Part shown: piece after piece, positions 1-12,400 of the stretch
Layout: every line of letters begins with the position of its first letter
Position numbering within the stretch: position 1 is the first letter of the stretch
Source: Gavia stellata
Taxonomy: Eukaryota; Chordata; Aves; Gaviiformes; Gaviidae
Direction: 5' to 3'
NCBI RefSeq assembly: GCF_030936135.1
Contig: NC_082594.1
Span: 21,991,553 to 22,055,552, forward strand
DNA: 64,000 nucleotides
The notes under the pieces: model-generated
Databases searched by the model: none
The model's input: the letters and a program-made list of their open reading frames with translations, nothing else
Told to the model about the DNA's origin: nothing
Translations under genes and position numbers: made by a program

Positions 1-6
1 CTCCAT
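1..6 (-). CDS. Start codon and second codon of a gene leaving the window on the left, possibly MTMR6 (partial)
   Basis: The first six bases read ATG GAG (Met-Glu) on the minus strand, with G at -3 and G at +4, which is a good initiation context. The start sits at the edge of a CpG island, as expected for a first coding exon. From memory, vertebrate MTMR6 (a myotubularin-related phosphoinositide phosphatase) begins Met-Glu and lies next to NUP58, so a head-to-head MTMR6 is the best guess. Two codons cannot prove identity. The neighbouring sequence outside the window would settle it. Confidence 0.3.
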
Positions 7-480
7 AGCGGTGCCCGCTCAGCTACGGCCGCCGCCCACCGTGGTGCTGCCGGGCTCGGGCAGCCGTCACCTAGAAACGCTTCCGGGGCGGGGCGGGACC
101 GCCGCGGGGGCGGGGCAACGCCGACGCTGACTCCCTGCAGCCCCGCCTCGCGGCGGGCGGGCGACACTACGTCTCCGCCGCACTACGGGCAACGCGCATG
201 CGCATTCGGGCGCGCACACTCCCTCGCAGTGAGGCGGTGCGATCCCCCGGGCGGGGATGGCTGAGGGGCGGCGTGAAGTGTCGAGCTGCGGCGGTGAGAA
301 GCGGCAGGCAGGGTACGGACAGGGCCACGCTGTGTCCCGCAGTGCCCCAGGGATTCTCTGTGAGATTCGGGGGGCAGGGTGGGGCTGTGGCTGCTGTGCT
401 GGGAGTGACGGAGCTCAGTCCCGGCCGTGAAACTTCACCGGCCAGCTGGCCCTGAGGAGAGAACAGGCCTGGGCCCTGCG
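7..480. promoter_or_regulatory. CpG island promoter, probably of the leftward gene
   Basis: The stretch is GC- and CpG-rich, with GC boxes at 85-97 and 106-116 and a canonical palindromic NRF1-type site (GCGCATGCGCA) at 194-204. No TATA box is evident. The minus-strand start codon at position 6 lies just left of it, so transcription probably starts around 50-250 and runs left. A GGTGAGAAG splice-donor-like string near 291-299 would also allow a divergent plus-strand noncoding transcript, but nothing else supports one. Confidence 0.6.
194..204. promoter_or_regulatory. NRF1-type site
   Basis: GCGCATGCGCA matches the palindromic NRF1 consensus, is typical of housekeeping CpG-island promoters, and lies about 190 bp upstream of the minus-strand start codon. 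Confidence 0.6.
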
Positions 481-618
481 GTGGGGTGGCAGTAGGTGTG
501 TGGAAAACAAGAGCCGTTCCCTGGTTACCCAGGCCTCTGTTCATGTCATGGAGGGTTTCAGTCTTTTAGAGTCTCACGAATGAGGAAATTCCTGGAAGAT
601 GGTCCTTTTTGTTATGGT

Positions 619-1028
619 ATCACAGAATCCCAGAGGGGTTGAGGTGGGAAGGAGCCTCTGGAGGTGTCTGGTCCAACCCCCTTGCTTAAGCAGGGCCACC
701 CAGAGCCAGTTGCCCAGGACCATGTCCAGGTGGCTTTTGAATATCGCCAAGGATGGAGACTTCACCACCTATCTGGGCAACCTGTTAAGTGCTCGGCCCC
801 ATCATCCACATTATTAATGAAGATGTTAAACAAGACTGGACCCAGCATTGACCCCTGGGCTACACTGCTAGTCACTGGCCTCCAACTAGACTTTGTGGCA
901 CTGATCACCTCCCTGTGGGTCCAGCCATTCAGACAGGTTTCAATCCACCTTCCTGCTCATCCAGCCCGTACATCAACAGCTTCTCTGTGGGGATTTTACG
1001 GGAGACAGTGTCAAAGGCCTTACTGAAG
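619..1028 (-). mobile_element. CR1 LINE fragment, minus orientation, with an internal deletion
   Basis: The sequence reads as the reverse complement of an avian CR1 3' part. It runs from a tail-proximal string (tcacagaatcccagag) through the usual diagnostic phrases (ggtccaacccccttgc, ccaggaccatgtccagg, aacaagactggacccagc, gggagacagtgtcaaag). Around 785-815 the typical order jumps from the 3' block directly to a block several hundred bases further 5', so part of the element has been lost. Substitutions relative to the pattern I know suggest moderate age. The open frames in it are remnants and not genes. Confidence 0.9.
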
Positions 1029-2859
1029 TAAGAACTTGCTGGTAAAAGTGTGTTGGGGGGTTTAGAGTTTTAGGCTGTACAAGAACAAAGTAACAAGTTG
1101 CATAGTGCAGTGACTCATCCACGTTGTAGTTGTGTGGGTGCCAGCACACAAAAATCTTGCATGTGCTGTACACGTTAAGAGACGTGATAAAACTTAGGTT
1201 AAAAGGTGGCAGAATGGGCTATATAAGTCTTGCTGCTTTCATGATTATTATCTAAATTAGAAATGGTTCAGTAAGACAGATTTTATACAAAATTAACCTC
1301 TTTTACTAACATACAGACTTCATGGTCTTGAACTTAAGGTTTTTGAGTGGTGGCATTCATAGACTGTCATGAGTTATTAAAATCATGCTATGAAGGCATC
1401 ACTCTTTCCTTGACAAGTCCCATTTTCCTATTATGCCAATATATCTTGTCACTTCTTGGCCTGTCAGATCAGAAGAACTTGTTGACAAATGACTTTGTAG
1501 AAATCACTCTATACATGCCATTTAACATTTTCACAGTTTTGGGGCTTTCCTTTTTTAAGATGTTCAAAGATAGGCATGTGCATGCAATATGTAAGTAGAC
1601 ACGGACTAAACCTCACAAATTGCATTTAACTGTATGCCTGAAACTCTGCCTTGTGTAAAGGACAGCAATCTAGTCACCCATAAATAATCTCAAAGATCTT
1701 TTCAGTAAGTAATAGTCTTCAGCTGCCACAGCACTGAGCAGCGGAGCATAGAGGTATTTACATTGTTTGGGATGCTTTGAGAAACTCTGGAGGGAATCAT
1801 ATAAAACCTTTCATAGCACTACAAAAGTGCTGTGATATCTGGATGTATAGACTGTGATATCTGGACTATCAGGTACATTTAAAAGAAAAGTCTAGTAATG
1901 CCTTTTCCTGAGCAAATATGGTGTGTAGGCTACTCTAAGAGACAGACAGATTTTGGCAGTGGCTTCTTACAGTTCCCCAGCTTTATATGAAAGATGCATC
2001 ATGATCCAGTGACCGAACAGGGCAGGGATGGAACCGTTTACACAGCTTCATGCAGTGCCATGTGGCATACGTGTGTGAAGTACCGCCTGGTCAGGAAAAC
2101 ATGAGCAGTAATTTGTGCAGTAAATACAGGCAGTAATTAGTAATTGAGTTTGTGACATTCAGGTGCTGTAGTTTGTATAACAACATTAAAAAACGATGGG
2201 TCCCTGGAGAGGCACGTGAGAGCCATCTGCCATTGTGCTGGCTGCGAGCCCAGGTGCAGCCAGAAATAAAGTGGGTTTTGGGGTTTTCATGGAATTTGAG
2301 TTGGATTTTGAGCTGTTTTCCTGCTTCCTGGCCAGTCATCTGGAGGTAACCTTAGAGGTATCACAGCCTGTCCTATGTGCCTCTCAAGAGCCGCGGGGAG
2401 CCCCAGCAGAGCTGCCGCAGCACGGCAGCGAAGCAGGTGTCGTGACCAACAGGGTGGGCATCACAGAACCTTCAGAAATGTTCCCGGGTCGACACTCGAC
2501 TAGATGCAGGGCTTTGGGGGAGGGTGGCTCCTGCCGGGTGCCTTGCTCAGAAAGGATCTCCATTATCTTCACCTCCTTTGTGAGGACTGTGCCCGGGCCC
2601 ACAACCCCCTCCGGCCTTGCCCAGCTGCCGGCAGATGTGACACCGGGCAAGGGCGGTATCCGAAACGCCACCGGGCGTTGTGTGCCCATGGGGGCTGTGG
2701 CCTCCCCTGGTCTGCAGCCGCAGGTGCTTCCACCTTTCAAACCGAGGCTCTGGGGTGCCTGGGCCCCTCCAGAGCGGGACATCCTCGGCCGTTTGCACCA
2801 ACAGCCTCGGGCAAAGGAGGCTGTACCCGCCGGGGACCCGGGGCGAGCGGCCGCCCCGC
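1029..2859. other. Intergenic DNA without a recognisable gene
   Basis: This is AT-rich sequence between the CR1 fragment and the NUP58 CpG island. I see no splice-supported coding sequence and no young repeat. A 14-base word (ctgtgatatctgga) occurs twice, at about 1831 and 1852. From about 2380 the GC content climbs toward the NUP58 promoter, and the long open frames that start there continue into the CpG island without homology to known proteins. Confidence 0.6.
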
Positions 2860-3420
2860 ACGTTACTGTCGCTTTAAGGGTCGGCGGGCGGGGCGGCGCC
2901 GCGCCGGCGCCGCCGTCCCGTGGTGCATTGCGGCGGGCGCGCGTAGGGAGCGTGGCTGGCGTCCGGGCGCTTGCTGCCGCCGCTGGGTTCGAAGTTGGCG
3001 CCGGCTGCGATGCGGCGCTGAGGAGGCCGCAACCACTGACCCTGAGGAGGCCGCCGGCCCCCGCCGCTGGGACCTGCTGCCGTCTCCCAGCCCCGCTCTC
3101 CAGCCGTTCCCGCCGCTGCCGCCATGTCTGCGGCCTTCTCCTTCGGCGCGGGGACCCTCGGCTCCGCGGCGGCCGCCGCCGCCGGGGCGGGAGGAGGAGG
3201 AGGGGGCGGGGGCTTTTCCTTCGGAGCCGCCACGCCGAGGTAACGCGGCGCCCCCCACCCCCGCTCGGCTCGGCCCTGCCCGCAGGCTCCCGCGGCTTGG
3301 CGCCGCAGAGCCCCGCGGCGTGGCCGGCCACCGAGGCCGCCGTCGCTCCGCGGGCCTGGCCTGGGCCGGGGCGGCACGCGAGTGTGTGTGTGACTGAGTG
3401 CTGGGCGGGAAGCGCAGACC
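2860..3420 (+). promoter_or_regulatory. NUP58: NUP58 CpG island, promoter and 5' UTR
   Basis: A dense CpG island surrounds the first coding exon of NUP58. A GC box (GGGCGGGGCGG) lies at 2886-2896 and no TATA box is visible, as expected for a housekeeping nucleoporin promoter. The transcription start cannot be fixed from sequence and is probably between about 2880 and 3000. If the leader reaches that far, it carries a minimal upstream frame (ATG CGG CGC TGA) at 3010-3021. Confidence 0.7.
3124..3239 (+). CDS. NUP58: NUP58 coding exon 1
   Basis: It encodes residues 1-38 and two bases of codon 39. FSFG motifs are at 5-8 and 31-34, separated by an Ala run and a Gly run that are longer and simpler than the Thr/Ser-rich human segment. 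The donor is CCGAG|GTAACG. Confidence 0.93.
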
Positions 3421-6400
3421 CTGGACTGCATGTCTCGGCGTCTTTCTTGCTGCCCTGTGAGGGGCCCGGAGCTCCGGCACTCTTGGTCGAAAGGGCCCTT
3501 GGTGCGCGGCTGAGCTGTCTTCACTATGTCTGCCCCGGCGCGTAGGGGGTGGGGGTGCCCTTCCTGCCTCATCTGCTTCACGGCCGGCTTCGTAAGTATA
3601 GACGTAGGGAATCAGCAGCTAATAACAAAGGGAGGTGCTCTCCTAATTTTGCTTTATTTTGGCTTTATCGGAGCAGCGTGTCTCCCTTCACGCTTATTTC
3701 TAACGTTCTGAACGCAGAGTGTGAATCATACGCGTATCTAGGTTTCAGCAGTCAGCCTGAGCTTATGTGTGCGGCATGGAGCTTGTTGATGTCGAAGCCC
3801 AAACGTTTAATGTTCAAATGTGAAATTGAAGGTTTTTTCGAAGTTAGGTGCAACCTTATCCTTTCTGACACAGATAACCTTGCATTTGGTGTATAGAGTC
3901 TTGGAGTAAAAGGAGAACTTTGCTGTGCTTTGATGTGCATGTGACATATAGCAGGCTCTGTACTAAAGGCATTATTAGTATTTAGGTTTCTCAGAATAAT
4001 AGGTAAGTTTTTTCTGACCTGCTTGCTATTATGCCTCCATTGAAGATTAGGGCTGTTGTAGTGGAGCTTTGTATCAGAGTTTTTCCCAAATCTGATCAGG
4101 CAACATTGATCACTGGAACATAAACTAAATGGGCAGGGTGGGCTACTCAAGGGAACTTCACCTAAAGCAGATAAATTTGAAAATACTTATCTGTCAGAAT
4201 TGTCAGGAATTAGCAGTGTGAGGGGAAGGGAACAGAACATGTGGCTCTGAAAGAGTATCTCTGGATTAAATGGCAGTATTGCTTTTTGGAAGCCCATATG
4301 AGAGGGAATAAGTTTTTTCAGTCTCTTCTAATACTCTTTAATTTTGTGGTCATAACAGATTGATCATGTGCTTGTGTTTTTGGTGGGGTTTTTTTTTTCC
4401 CCCACAGTGGAGCTTATATGGAGTATGTAAAAAACTTAAGTTTCTTTTGCTTCATGCTTGTTTAATGCAGATTTCCTGTGATTAAAATGAGCAAGTTCAA
4501 AAATACTTGTTTATTCAAAAACTTTCTTCTAAATGTACTGTCTGAAACAAGGGAAACTTTTTTTGTCATGTTGATCTACACTTGGTAAAAACTGCCTATT
4601 GAACTTAACTTTTTTGTTGTTGTTCCACCTGGCTTTTTAATTTATTAAAAATAATATGTCTGAGTTTAACAGGTGCTAATTAATAGCAGTATCGTACTCT
4701 GCATTTTTATTCATTTATTTATTCTTACAAGCAGGACAAGTCTTCAGGGCTATTGGTCAAGGAGTGTCACAGAGGAAGAAGCCTCTTTACTGCTGGATGA
4801 TTGGTGAAAGGATCTTGAGCATCCCTGTGGGATGGTTTGCTTGAGAATATGTTTGAGACTATAAGAAGAAGCTGTTCTTCTGAGCTAGGTCTAAGACAAT
4901 ATTCCCAGGTGTTAGGAGGAAAGGGGCTTTATTGTGTAGTCCAAGCATAAGTATTGTTGATCAGTGTGACCAATCAAAGATTATATTCTGGTGTCCCAAA
5001 GCCTAAGGGGTGTGTCAGCCTACCTAATTCCTGCATTGCACCAATAGCTGTTCAGGTACTTGTGCTCCTTCTTTTTGTAAATTTGTGTTCTCTGTAGTAT
5101 GCTTTAGCCAGGTGCAATGCTTTGTTCTAGTTCTAAAGTTAGAGTTAAGACCTGACTTGAGTGACCTGACCTCATCTTCCTTCCATCTGTGGGGAGTAGA
5201 TAGTCCTACTGGCACTTGCTTTTTCCTGCTGGTGAGAACACTTCCATTGCTTTATTTCTACATTTCGGTTTCTTTCTGTCTTAAACAAACAAACAAACAA
5301 AATGCCACTTCACTTTATTTGGGGTTTTGGGGTTTTTGTCCTGTAGTGCTGAGTTGCATATTTTGTACCTTAGCTTTCTTCTACTGGAATGCTGAAAAAA
5401 AAATTTTCACAGAAGAATCATCTTTGTACTGGAAAAAGATGAGAAACATAAACTCTTGACTAGTGAGAGAAGCACCGTGTTATATATTTAAGTTTACAAG
5501 CAGTTAGGTCATGGTGCTGTAGTTTGGTATGTTGAAATTTTGGGACTAAAGAAAGCTGAAATGCTTTGGCTTCTGTGGAGTGGGACAATTAGTGGCTCTG
5601 TGTCCTTCTAAACTTCTTGGCCACTCTGCTTCCTGAATTAATTCTTTAAGAACAACTCACACCTAGATTTTGAACTTGAACCAACTTTTGCTGTGCTTGT
5701 CATGATAAGTTTTTAGATACTTTGAAAACTTTTAAAGCAGAAGCTAATCATAGCCTTTTTTTTAAGGATTTACTTTGTGTTTAATTTGTTATGCCTGGGA
5801 GGTGCCTTCATACAAAAAGAGAGAGGAGATGAGGGAACAAGAGAGAATACTGAACACCTGAAATGTGAAATATTTCTTGACAGTTGTTAACCTGAAGTCT
5901 AAATTGCATTTCGTTTCAGTGCTACTGTTATACGTATGCAAAATATTGTCTAAGTTAGAGAAGACTTACCTAGGTTCTAAAAAGGCTCACAAATAGAAGC
6001 AGGAGGTTACTACAAATAAATGATTCACCTGATCCTTTGTCAGTTTAAGAAGAAAATTTTTAAAATTGTAGACTTATCTGGCTGCTAGTACCTGTAATTT
6101 CATTGGTTAGAGATAATCATGATTATTGTATTCCCCCGTGTTTTGTACAATAACTTAATGCGTTCTCTGCTAAATGTAAAGCTTGTTCTATATTTGCCAT
6201 GAAACTTCTGAAATGTGCAGTTAACCCAAATAAATTATAAAAGGCTTAATTTTTCTGGTGATGACTGATATCTTGATTCTCTCCTTCCCCTCTTCCCCTT
6301 CATCTGTGAACATAGCTGTGGAAGTTTATTTCTGTAACTTTCTGACAAGTATACAGTCAGAAAAGAAAGTATGGTGGGCATGGGTCCTCTGTGGTTTACA

Positions 6401-9400
6401 CCTGTGGGGAAGGGTAGCATTTTGTTTAGAGAATGAATTCATGCATGGGTGTGTTTTGGTGGTAAGATAGGGCAGAGTTGTGCTATTGATGTGAATGGTT
6501 GTGTGTCTGTGTCTATCACTTCAGAATGAAATAAAATAACATTGGTTAAGGTTTCTGGTCAGAGGTATCTAGCTAGACTTGCAACCTGCTTTGAAAAGAT
6601 GTCCTTGCAGGTTTGTTGTCATCTTTGTGCTGCCTCTAGTATTTTTCTCCCATTTCAGTAGTTCAGGGAGAATAATTAGGCACAACTAATAAGTTGATCT
6701 AGCGGAGAAAAGTTCAAATTTCCCACTGATCTAGCAAGATGTATCAGCTCAGCAAGGAGTAGAACAAATGCTGGAGTCCGTGTCAGGGAAGCGGTGGGAG
6801 TTACGAAGCTGTAGAAGGACAGAGGGAGATAGGCTTCCTCTTTCGTGGTAGTGAGCTTGGACTCTTGTCTTGTGTGTGGTTTGGGAAAATGAATGATGGC
6901 GTGGGAAAGAAACTGAAATAAGAGGGGTAGATTTTTTATTTTGAAAATTAATTACTGCTAATAGTCTTATTTTGTGTAATAGCTCAACAGGAGGACTTAG
7001 TTTTGGAACTCTGGGCTCTTCCACTGCTACAGCAACTACATCAGCTCCTTCAGTGGGCTTTGGGAGTGGACTTTTTGGATCAAAATCAACCACTGGATTT
7101 ACGCTAGGAGGCACCAGTACAGGTAGAAAAATTCTTGTACAGCAGAAATTTGAATCAACAGTGAAGAAATATATGTACACAAAAACTGGGTAGTCATAAT
7201 GTGCTTACTTTTTTACAGTAGTTCTGTAGCTCAGAATATTATTTACATAGTTTTGTGAAAAGGCTTCATTGAACAGTTTAAAAGGTCATTCATTGAGAAT
7301 TAAGCAGTATCAATGCTGCAGAAACACAAATGCAATTACCAGAAGACTGTGCCTAGGCCTATGTGTAAATTGTTCCATAGTTTGAATTCTGATGTTTTCT
7401 AGCAATCTAACTCTTCATCCAGGATGCTCAAAATTATGATTTAAGATGGAGGTGTATTTTGATCGGAAAAATATTAAACACATTGTGATATTATTAGTAT
7501 TTGTAATGTGATATTTGTACTCCAGCAGTAGTAAACATTTCTGGTTTTGTTGTTTAGGTTTTTAATGTTAGCAATACATGTGAAGAAATTACTAATATTT
7601 TCTTAGGTGTCTAATTCAGCCTATGAACATACAGATTCTTATAGGAGTATTGGAGTGCACAAGAATAAAACTTTTCTGACTGCAGTTATTTTTTTCCAGC
7701 CATCGTGCAGGCATAACAATGAATATTACTTTGACTCCAATATTGCTAGACAAAATGGTCTCTCTTCTTGTACACTTGTATGAGTAGATAGAGGAAGTTC
7801 TAAGAACCAATTCACTAGAAATAAATTTAACAGTAGTCTGAAAGCATGTATTACTGTGTTTGGCTACATTGGGGTAATTTTCTTTTAGTTCTCAATGATT
7901 CTTTTGATCTTCTAATCAGATGTTTTTTAAAATAAGAAATGGCATGTTCAAAATAATCTCTTTAAATTACCAGTGGGGCAGAAGCCCTAAACCAAGAAAC
8001 AGGATTTTACAAAGACTTTGGACTCTATAATCCTCTTCATTGTACTGTAAATCTGCTGTTTTACATGCTAATGTTATGTACTGTCATATGGCTGAAAAAA
8101 ATACTTGATAGAATTACTAGTTTCCATATTTTTGTTTACCTTCATTTATTTGAGATTTCAAACAATTTGCTATACGGCTGTGTTAACATCAGCTTCACTG
8201 TCAGCAGATTCTTATAAAGAAAAATGACTTTTTTTAAAGTCAGTTTTCTTTGGTTTGTGCTGCTGGCACTTAACAAATGCTGTTTTATATGTCAATGTTG
8301 CTTTGCTTTCAACATACTACAGAAAAAACTTGTATAATAGTCTACATATTGTCTCATGATGTTGCATTATTTCAGAGTTTTGTTTTGTGTGTTTTACTAT
8401 AACTGCTCTGTGGTCTTCAATTACTATTCATATTGTTTGTTTTTATTCTTAAAGCAGGAACCGCAACAACTATTGCTACAGGACTGACACTAGGTAAGGA
8501 CCTAATTTGAATTTTACTGTTATACAGGCAAAAAAAATACAGATAGATCTTTCTTGTAATGTAGGAAGTTGGTGGTCATGTGTGAGCTTTTTCCCCATTA
8601 CTAATTGCAGTCTGTTTTGCAGCCCAAATGTTAAGGCTGCAAACCAGAGTGGAGCCCTGCAGTTCTGGGCACTGATACTTGTTGTTGAAGGATTATTCAA
8701 TTCCTGTGCAACAGTGACAGTGGTCATAGTGAAAAGTTAGACTTCGTATTTATGTCCCCCTAATGAGTTACATCCTTCAGCAGAGGGGAGGTGGAATACA
8801 TTATGAAAAAGTTCTACATACAGAATTTCTTGCTGTCATGAACTTTGTATGTACAGGTCTGCTTGGTAATTACCTCTTTTAGAAGAATAGAGGGTTGAAC
8901 TGGGAAGGGACCTCAGGAATATTTTACTTTTGTTTCTCTGATGCATCTTTAGTGACTATTTTTCAGCTGTCATTAGAAATGTAGGAATATGTGGGTAGTT
9001 GTGGTGGGTTTCTTCTTTTTCTTTTTTTTTTTTTGAAACACCAGCAACTGAGATCTGAGGAGAAACTGAGCTTGAGCATCACAAATGGTGGGGATGGTGC
9101 TACAAGACAGACAGCTGTCCAAGAACTTAGGAAGCCATGCTGTGAATAAATAGGAAAAAATGGTGTTGGATAAAGAAGCAAATTAAATGGGCAGAGGAAG
9201 GGAGGAGCAGCAGCTAAGCCAGAACAGACTGTGATGCATAATCATACATGGCAGTCAGTACTATGCAGGTGAACATTAATTCCTTTCAGTAACTGAATGA
9301 AATTATGTCATCCAAAACAGACACACAGCAGTTACTGAGAATACCAAGCATGTGTTTCTTATGCTTGTTGTTGTGGTTTGTGTATGTATATGCACACCCC

Positions 9401-12400
9401 TCCTTTACTTTGGAGGATGCTAGAATATAAAATGTATTCTTATCATGAAAACAGCAGGAAGTGGAAGCTTTATTTGCTTTACTTTGGAAGTGTTTAAAAA
9501 CTAAGTTTGAGACAATAACATGTCAACATATTTTTCTCGTTTACAAATTGAAGGGATATGTACATTAATTTTTGTAAGCACATCCAGTTGAGAATTTTTA
9601 GTCTGTATTTTGGGCAGTATTGCATATAGCTCCATCTACCAATACTTTGCTTCTGCTATTAGATACTCTTGGTGAAAGCTCTTATTTTTACAGGTTTTTT
9701 TTTAATTACCACTAGATATAATCTTCAGTCAATGATTAAAGCCGATTGCATCACTAGGAATTCTGGAGCAAAAATGCCTGTGCAATTAATGTAAACCTTT
9801 GAAATTTATCTGAAGGTGCTATGGGGATATTTTACTTGATGCAAGTGATCTTGCATGTTGTGGTGCTCGTGATGGTTAAATGGGAATAGTTGAGAAGATA
9901 AATTGAGCATTCAGTCTCAAACAAAATGTTATAAGAGTGATAATTCGTTCTGGGTTTCTTTTAGGCACGCCTGCCACCACATCAGCAGCTACCACAGGCT
10001 TTAGCTTAGGTTTCAACAAACCTGCAGGTTCAGCCACGCCATTTGCTTTACCTGTTACTTCTACCTCAGCGGGTGGCCTATCATTATCATCTGCTCTTAC
10101 ATCAACTCCTGCAGCAGGTAGGAAAATGTTTAGGGTTCGGGGTTGTTTGTTTTTTTTTATAACAATAAAACTTTATGTTAAAACAGTTCTACACTTTATA
10201 ATTTTCTAGTATTGACATTTTGTGGTACTTCAATAAGCAGATTCACTGGACTTCACTAGTTCTAAATTTGGGTACCCTAATGCGTAGATTTATGTTTATA
10301 TGGAGGGCAGTATACCATGTGATATAGGCAGCATGTAATCGAAGTCATTAGAAGTGTAGCAATAGCTCACTGGTCATGTAAACCCATTATTTTTGTTACT
10401 GTTAACCCCACTGAAGGTTGAGAGCTTCCTACTTGCACAGCTGAAAAGTTTGGAAAGTGTCTGCCTTTTGTAAATGGCCTGAAATGGTTAACTAGTAGTG
10501 GAAACAAGATTTTTGCAATGTAGTTCTCACACTGGCACACACCTGCCATCATATTTAACTCAGCTAAACTGCACCATGCATGATGATAATTAAAACTGGA
10601 ATTTATTTTTCTTAACCTTAGGAGTCTGCATTTGAGCTCAGCTATCTGTGCCCTCTGTGCTCTGTCCCTTTATGCCTATGGTCTTTCTCTACTCAGTTCC
10701 TCCCTATCCTACCAAAACCTGGGATGCTTAATTCCAGAAGGCGGCTCAAACTACCAGTGAAATTTTCTTGTATTATCTCTCATGTGGAAAATATTTTAAT
10801 GTTTTATGTTAAACATTAACACTTTAGCATTTTAATACAATACAATAGCACTTGTTAGATCCATTATGCTGTAAAATAAATTCTGTGCCAGGTTCTAGAT
10901 TCTTCAGTGTTCTCGGGGACTCAAAATTCTTATGTAGTTGCAGGTTAAATGTGGACTGATCAGGACTGATATTGTAGAATAAAATCGCATATAATTCAAA
11001 AGTCTCTAGTGGCTTTGTTTGGAAAATCTGTAGGAAATAAAAACGATTAAGTTTATTACCCAGTTACGATAAAGATGCTGTTCAGACCTTTGATTTATTT
11101 CAGTTTGTCTATGGATGTATTTGAATGCAGTGTCTGCATGAAGCTGGTTTGCTTTCTCTGCAGGAACTACTGGCTTTACACTAAATTTGGGTGGTACAAC
11201 TGCTCCGACTACAACTGCCTCCACAGGCCTTTCCTTAGGAGGAGCCTTAGCAGGTTTAGGAGGTTCACTCTTCCAGAATACAAGCACAGCAGCAACAGGT
11301 GAAAGTTATTTTAGTTTCTTCCTCCTTCTGTCTCAAAACATCGAAATTGAATGTGTGATTGCATAAATTCATAATGTAAGATTTAGTTTATATAAAATCT
11401 TAACACTGTGAAAGTGTAATTTTTAACAGTGTTACAGTTAAGAACAGTGTTGGCTATCCATGGACAATAAAAACGAAATCTGAAGTCATTGGCTTCTTTC
11501 TCATTCTTAAATTCACTTGTACTTAACACTTCAAAAAATGAAAACACAAGGCAATCTTTGTCATTAGCATAATTGACTCAAGAAAGTTGATTGTAAATGG
11601 GAGAGGGAAATGATAATACAAGTATCTCCTTTAACTGTGGAGAAGTTGAAAGCTCCGTATTTTCTTGGCTTTTGGTCTGAATAAAATCTTTAACTGTTAG
11701 TATTGTTTCACAGATTCCTGTCTTTTTCAGCTCTAGTGGAAAAATTTGTTGCACTGTGTTGTAGTGTTGGTAACACTGCTCTTAAACTCTAAATGAAACA
11801 GAAAGACACTTAAGATGCTGATAAGTTAACCATCTAATTAGCTACGTAGTTTTGTGAAGAACTACGTAAAACACTTGTGTACAGCTGTATGACACTTCGT
11901 GCAGTCTGTTCTCTTCTCTCTTTATTTTGCTTATTTTTTTTAGTCCAAATGTAGTAAATGGACACTGAAACTGCAAGAAAGGTTATGTGCTTTTAGTTTA
12001 AAATAAGTTATAATTATCAACATTTTAAATGCAGAAACTCTGTTTGGGTTTCTTCTAGGACTTGGGCAGAATGCTTTGAGTTTGACTCTGGGGACAACTG
12101 CGGCTCCTTCAACTACTGCCAATGAAGGTCTTGGTGGCATTGATTTTAGTAGTTCTTCAGACAAAAAGAGTGAGTTTAAGCGTGGAATTAAAGCTGACGA
12201 CTTGAACCCGCCCCCCCCCCCCCCGGCCCCGGCATTTCAGTTAATTTCGTTCTTAGATATTGTGCTCGTATAGAAGAACAAGATTTTGGTTGCCAATGTA
12301 ATGTACATTTATTTATTTAAAATAAGTAAAGCCAATACCATACTTGAGAACCAGGATCTAAATCCTGTAGCCTTTTGGGAGCAATGACTCATAGGGCCGT

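Larger units (their letters stand above)
7123..12058 (+). other. NUP58: NUP58 introns 2-5 (span also holds exons 3-5)
   Basis: Introns are 7123-8457, 8494-9964, 10118-11163 and 11299-12058. They are AT-rich without a supported nested gene. A short CR1-like scrap (gaactgggaagggacctc) lies near 8896-8913, and a polypyrimidine run of 13 T lies at 9022-9034. Confidence 0.6.

Noticed and set aside
1831..1865. Two copies of a 14-base word, considered as a tandem repeat
   Set aside because: Only two short copies with a 21-base period. This is too little to call a repeat element.
2235..3545. A 436-codon plus-strand frame and several minus-strand frames of 200-315 codons around NUP58 exon 1
   Set aside because: They are composition artefacts of the CpG island and conflict with the well-supported NUP58 exon 1 frame.
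4738..5215. Stretch in NUP58 intron 1 with TATA-like and CCAAT-like words, considered as an old solitary LTR
   Set aside because: No terminal TG...CA boundaries, target-site duplication or match to an LTR family I know could be shown.
6255..6345. A GTGATGA ... CTGA pair considered as a box C/D snoRNA in intron 1
   Set aside because: No terminal stem and no C'/D' boxes. The short motifs occur by chance in an intron of this size.
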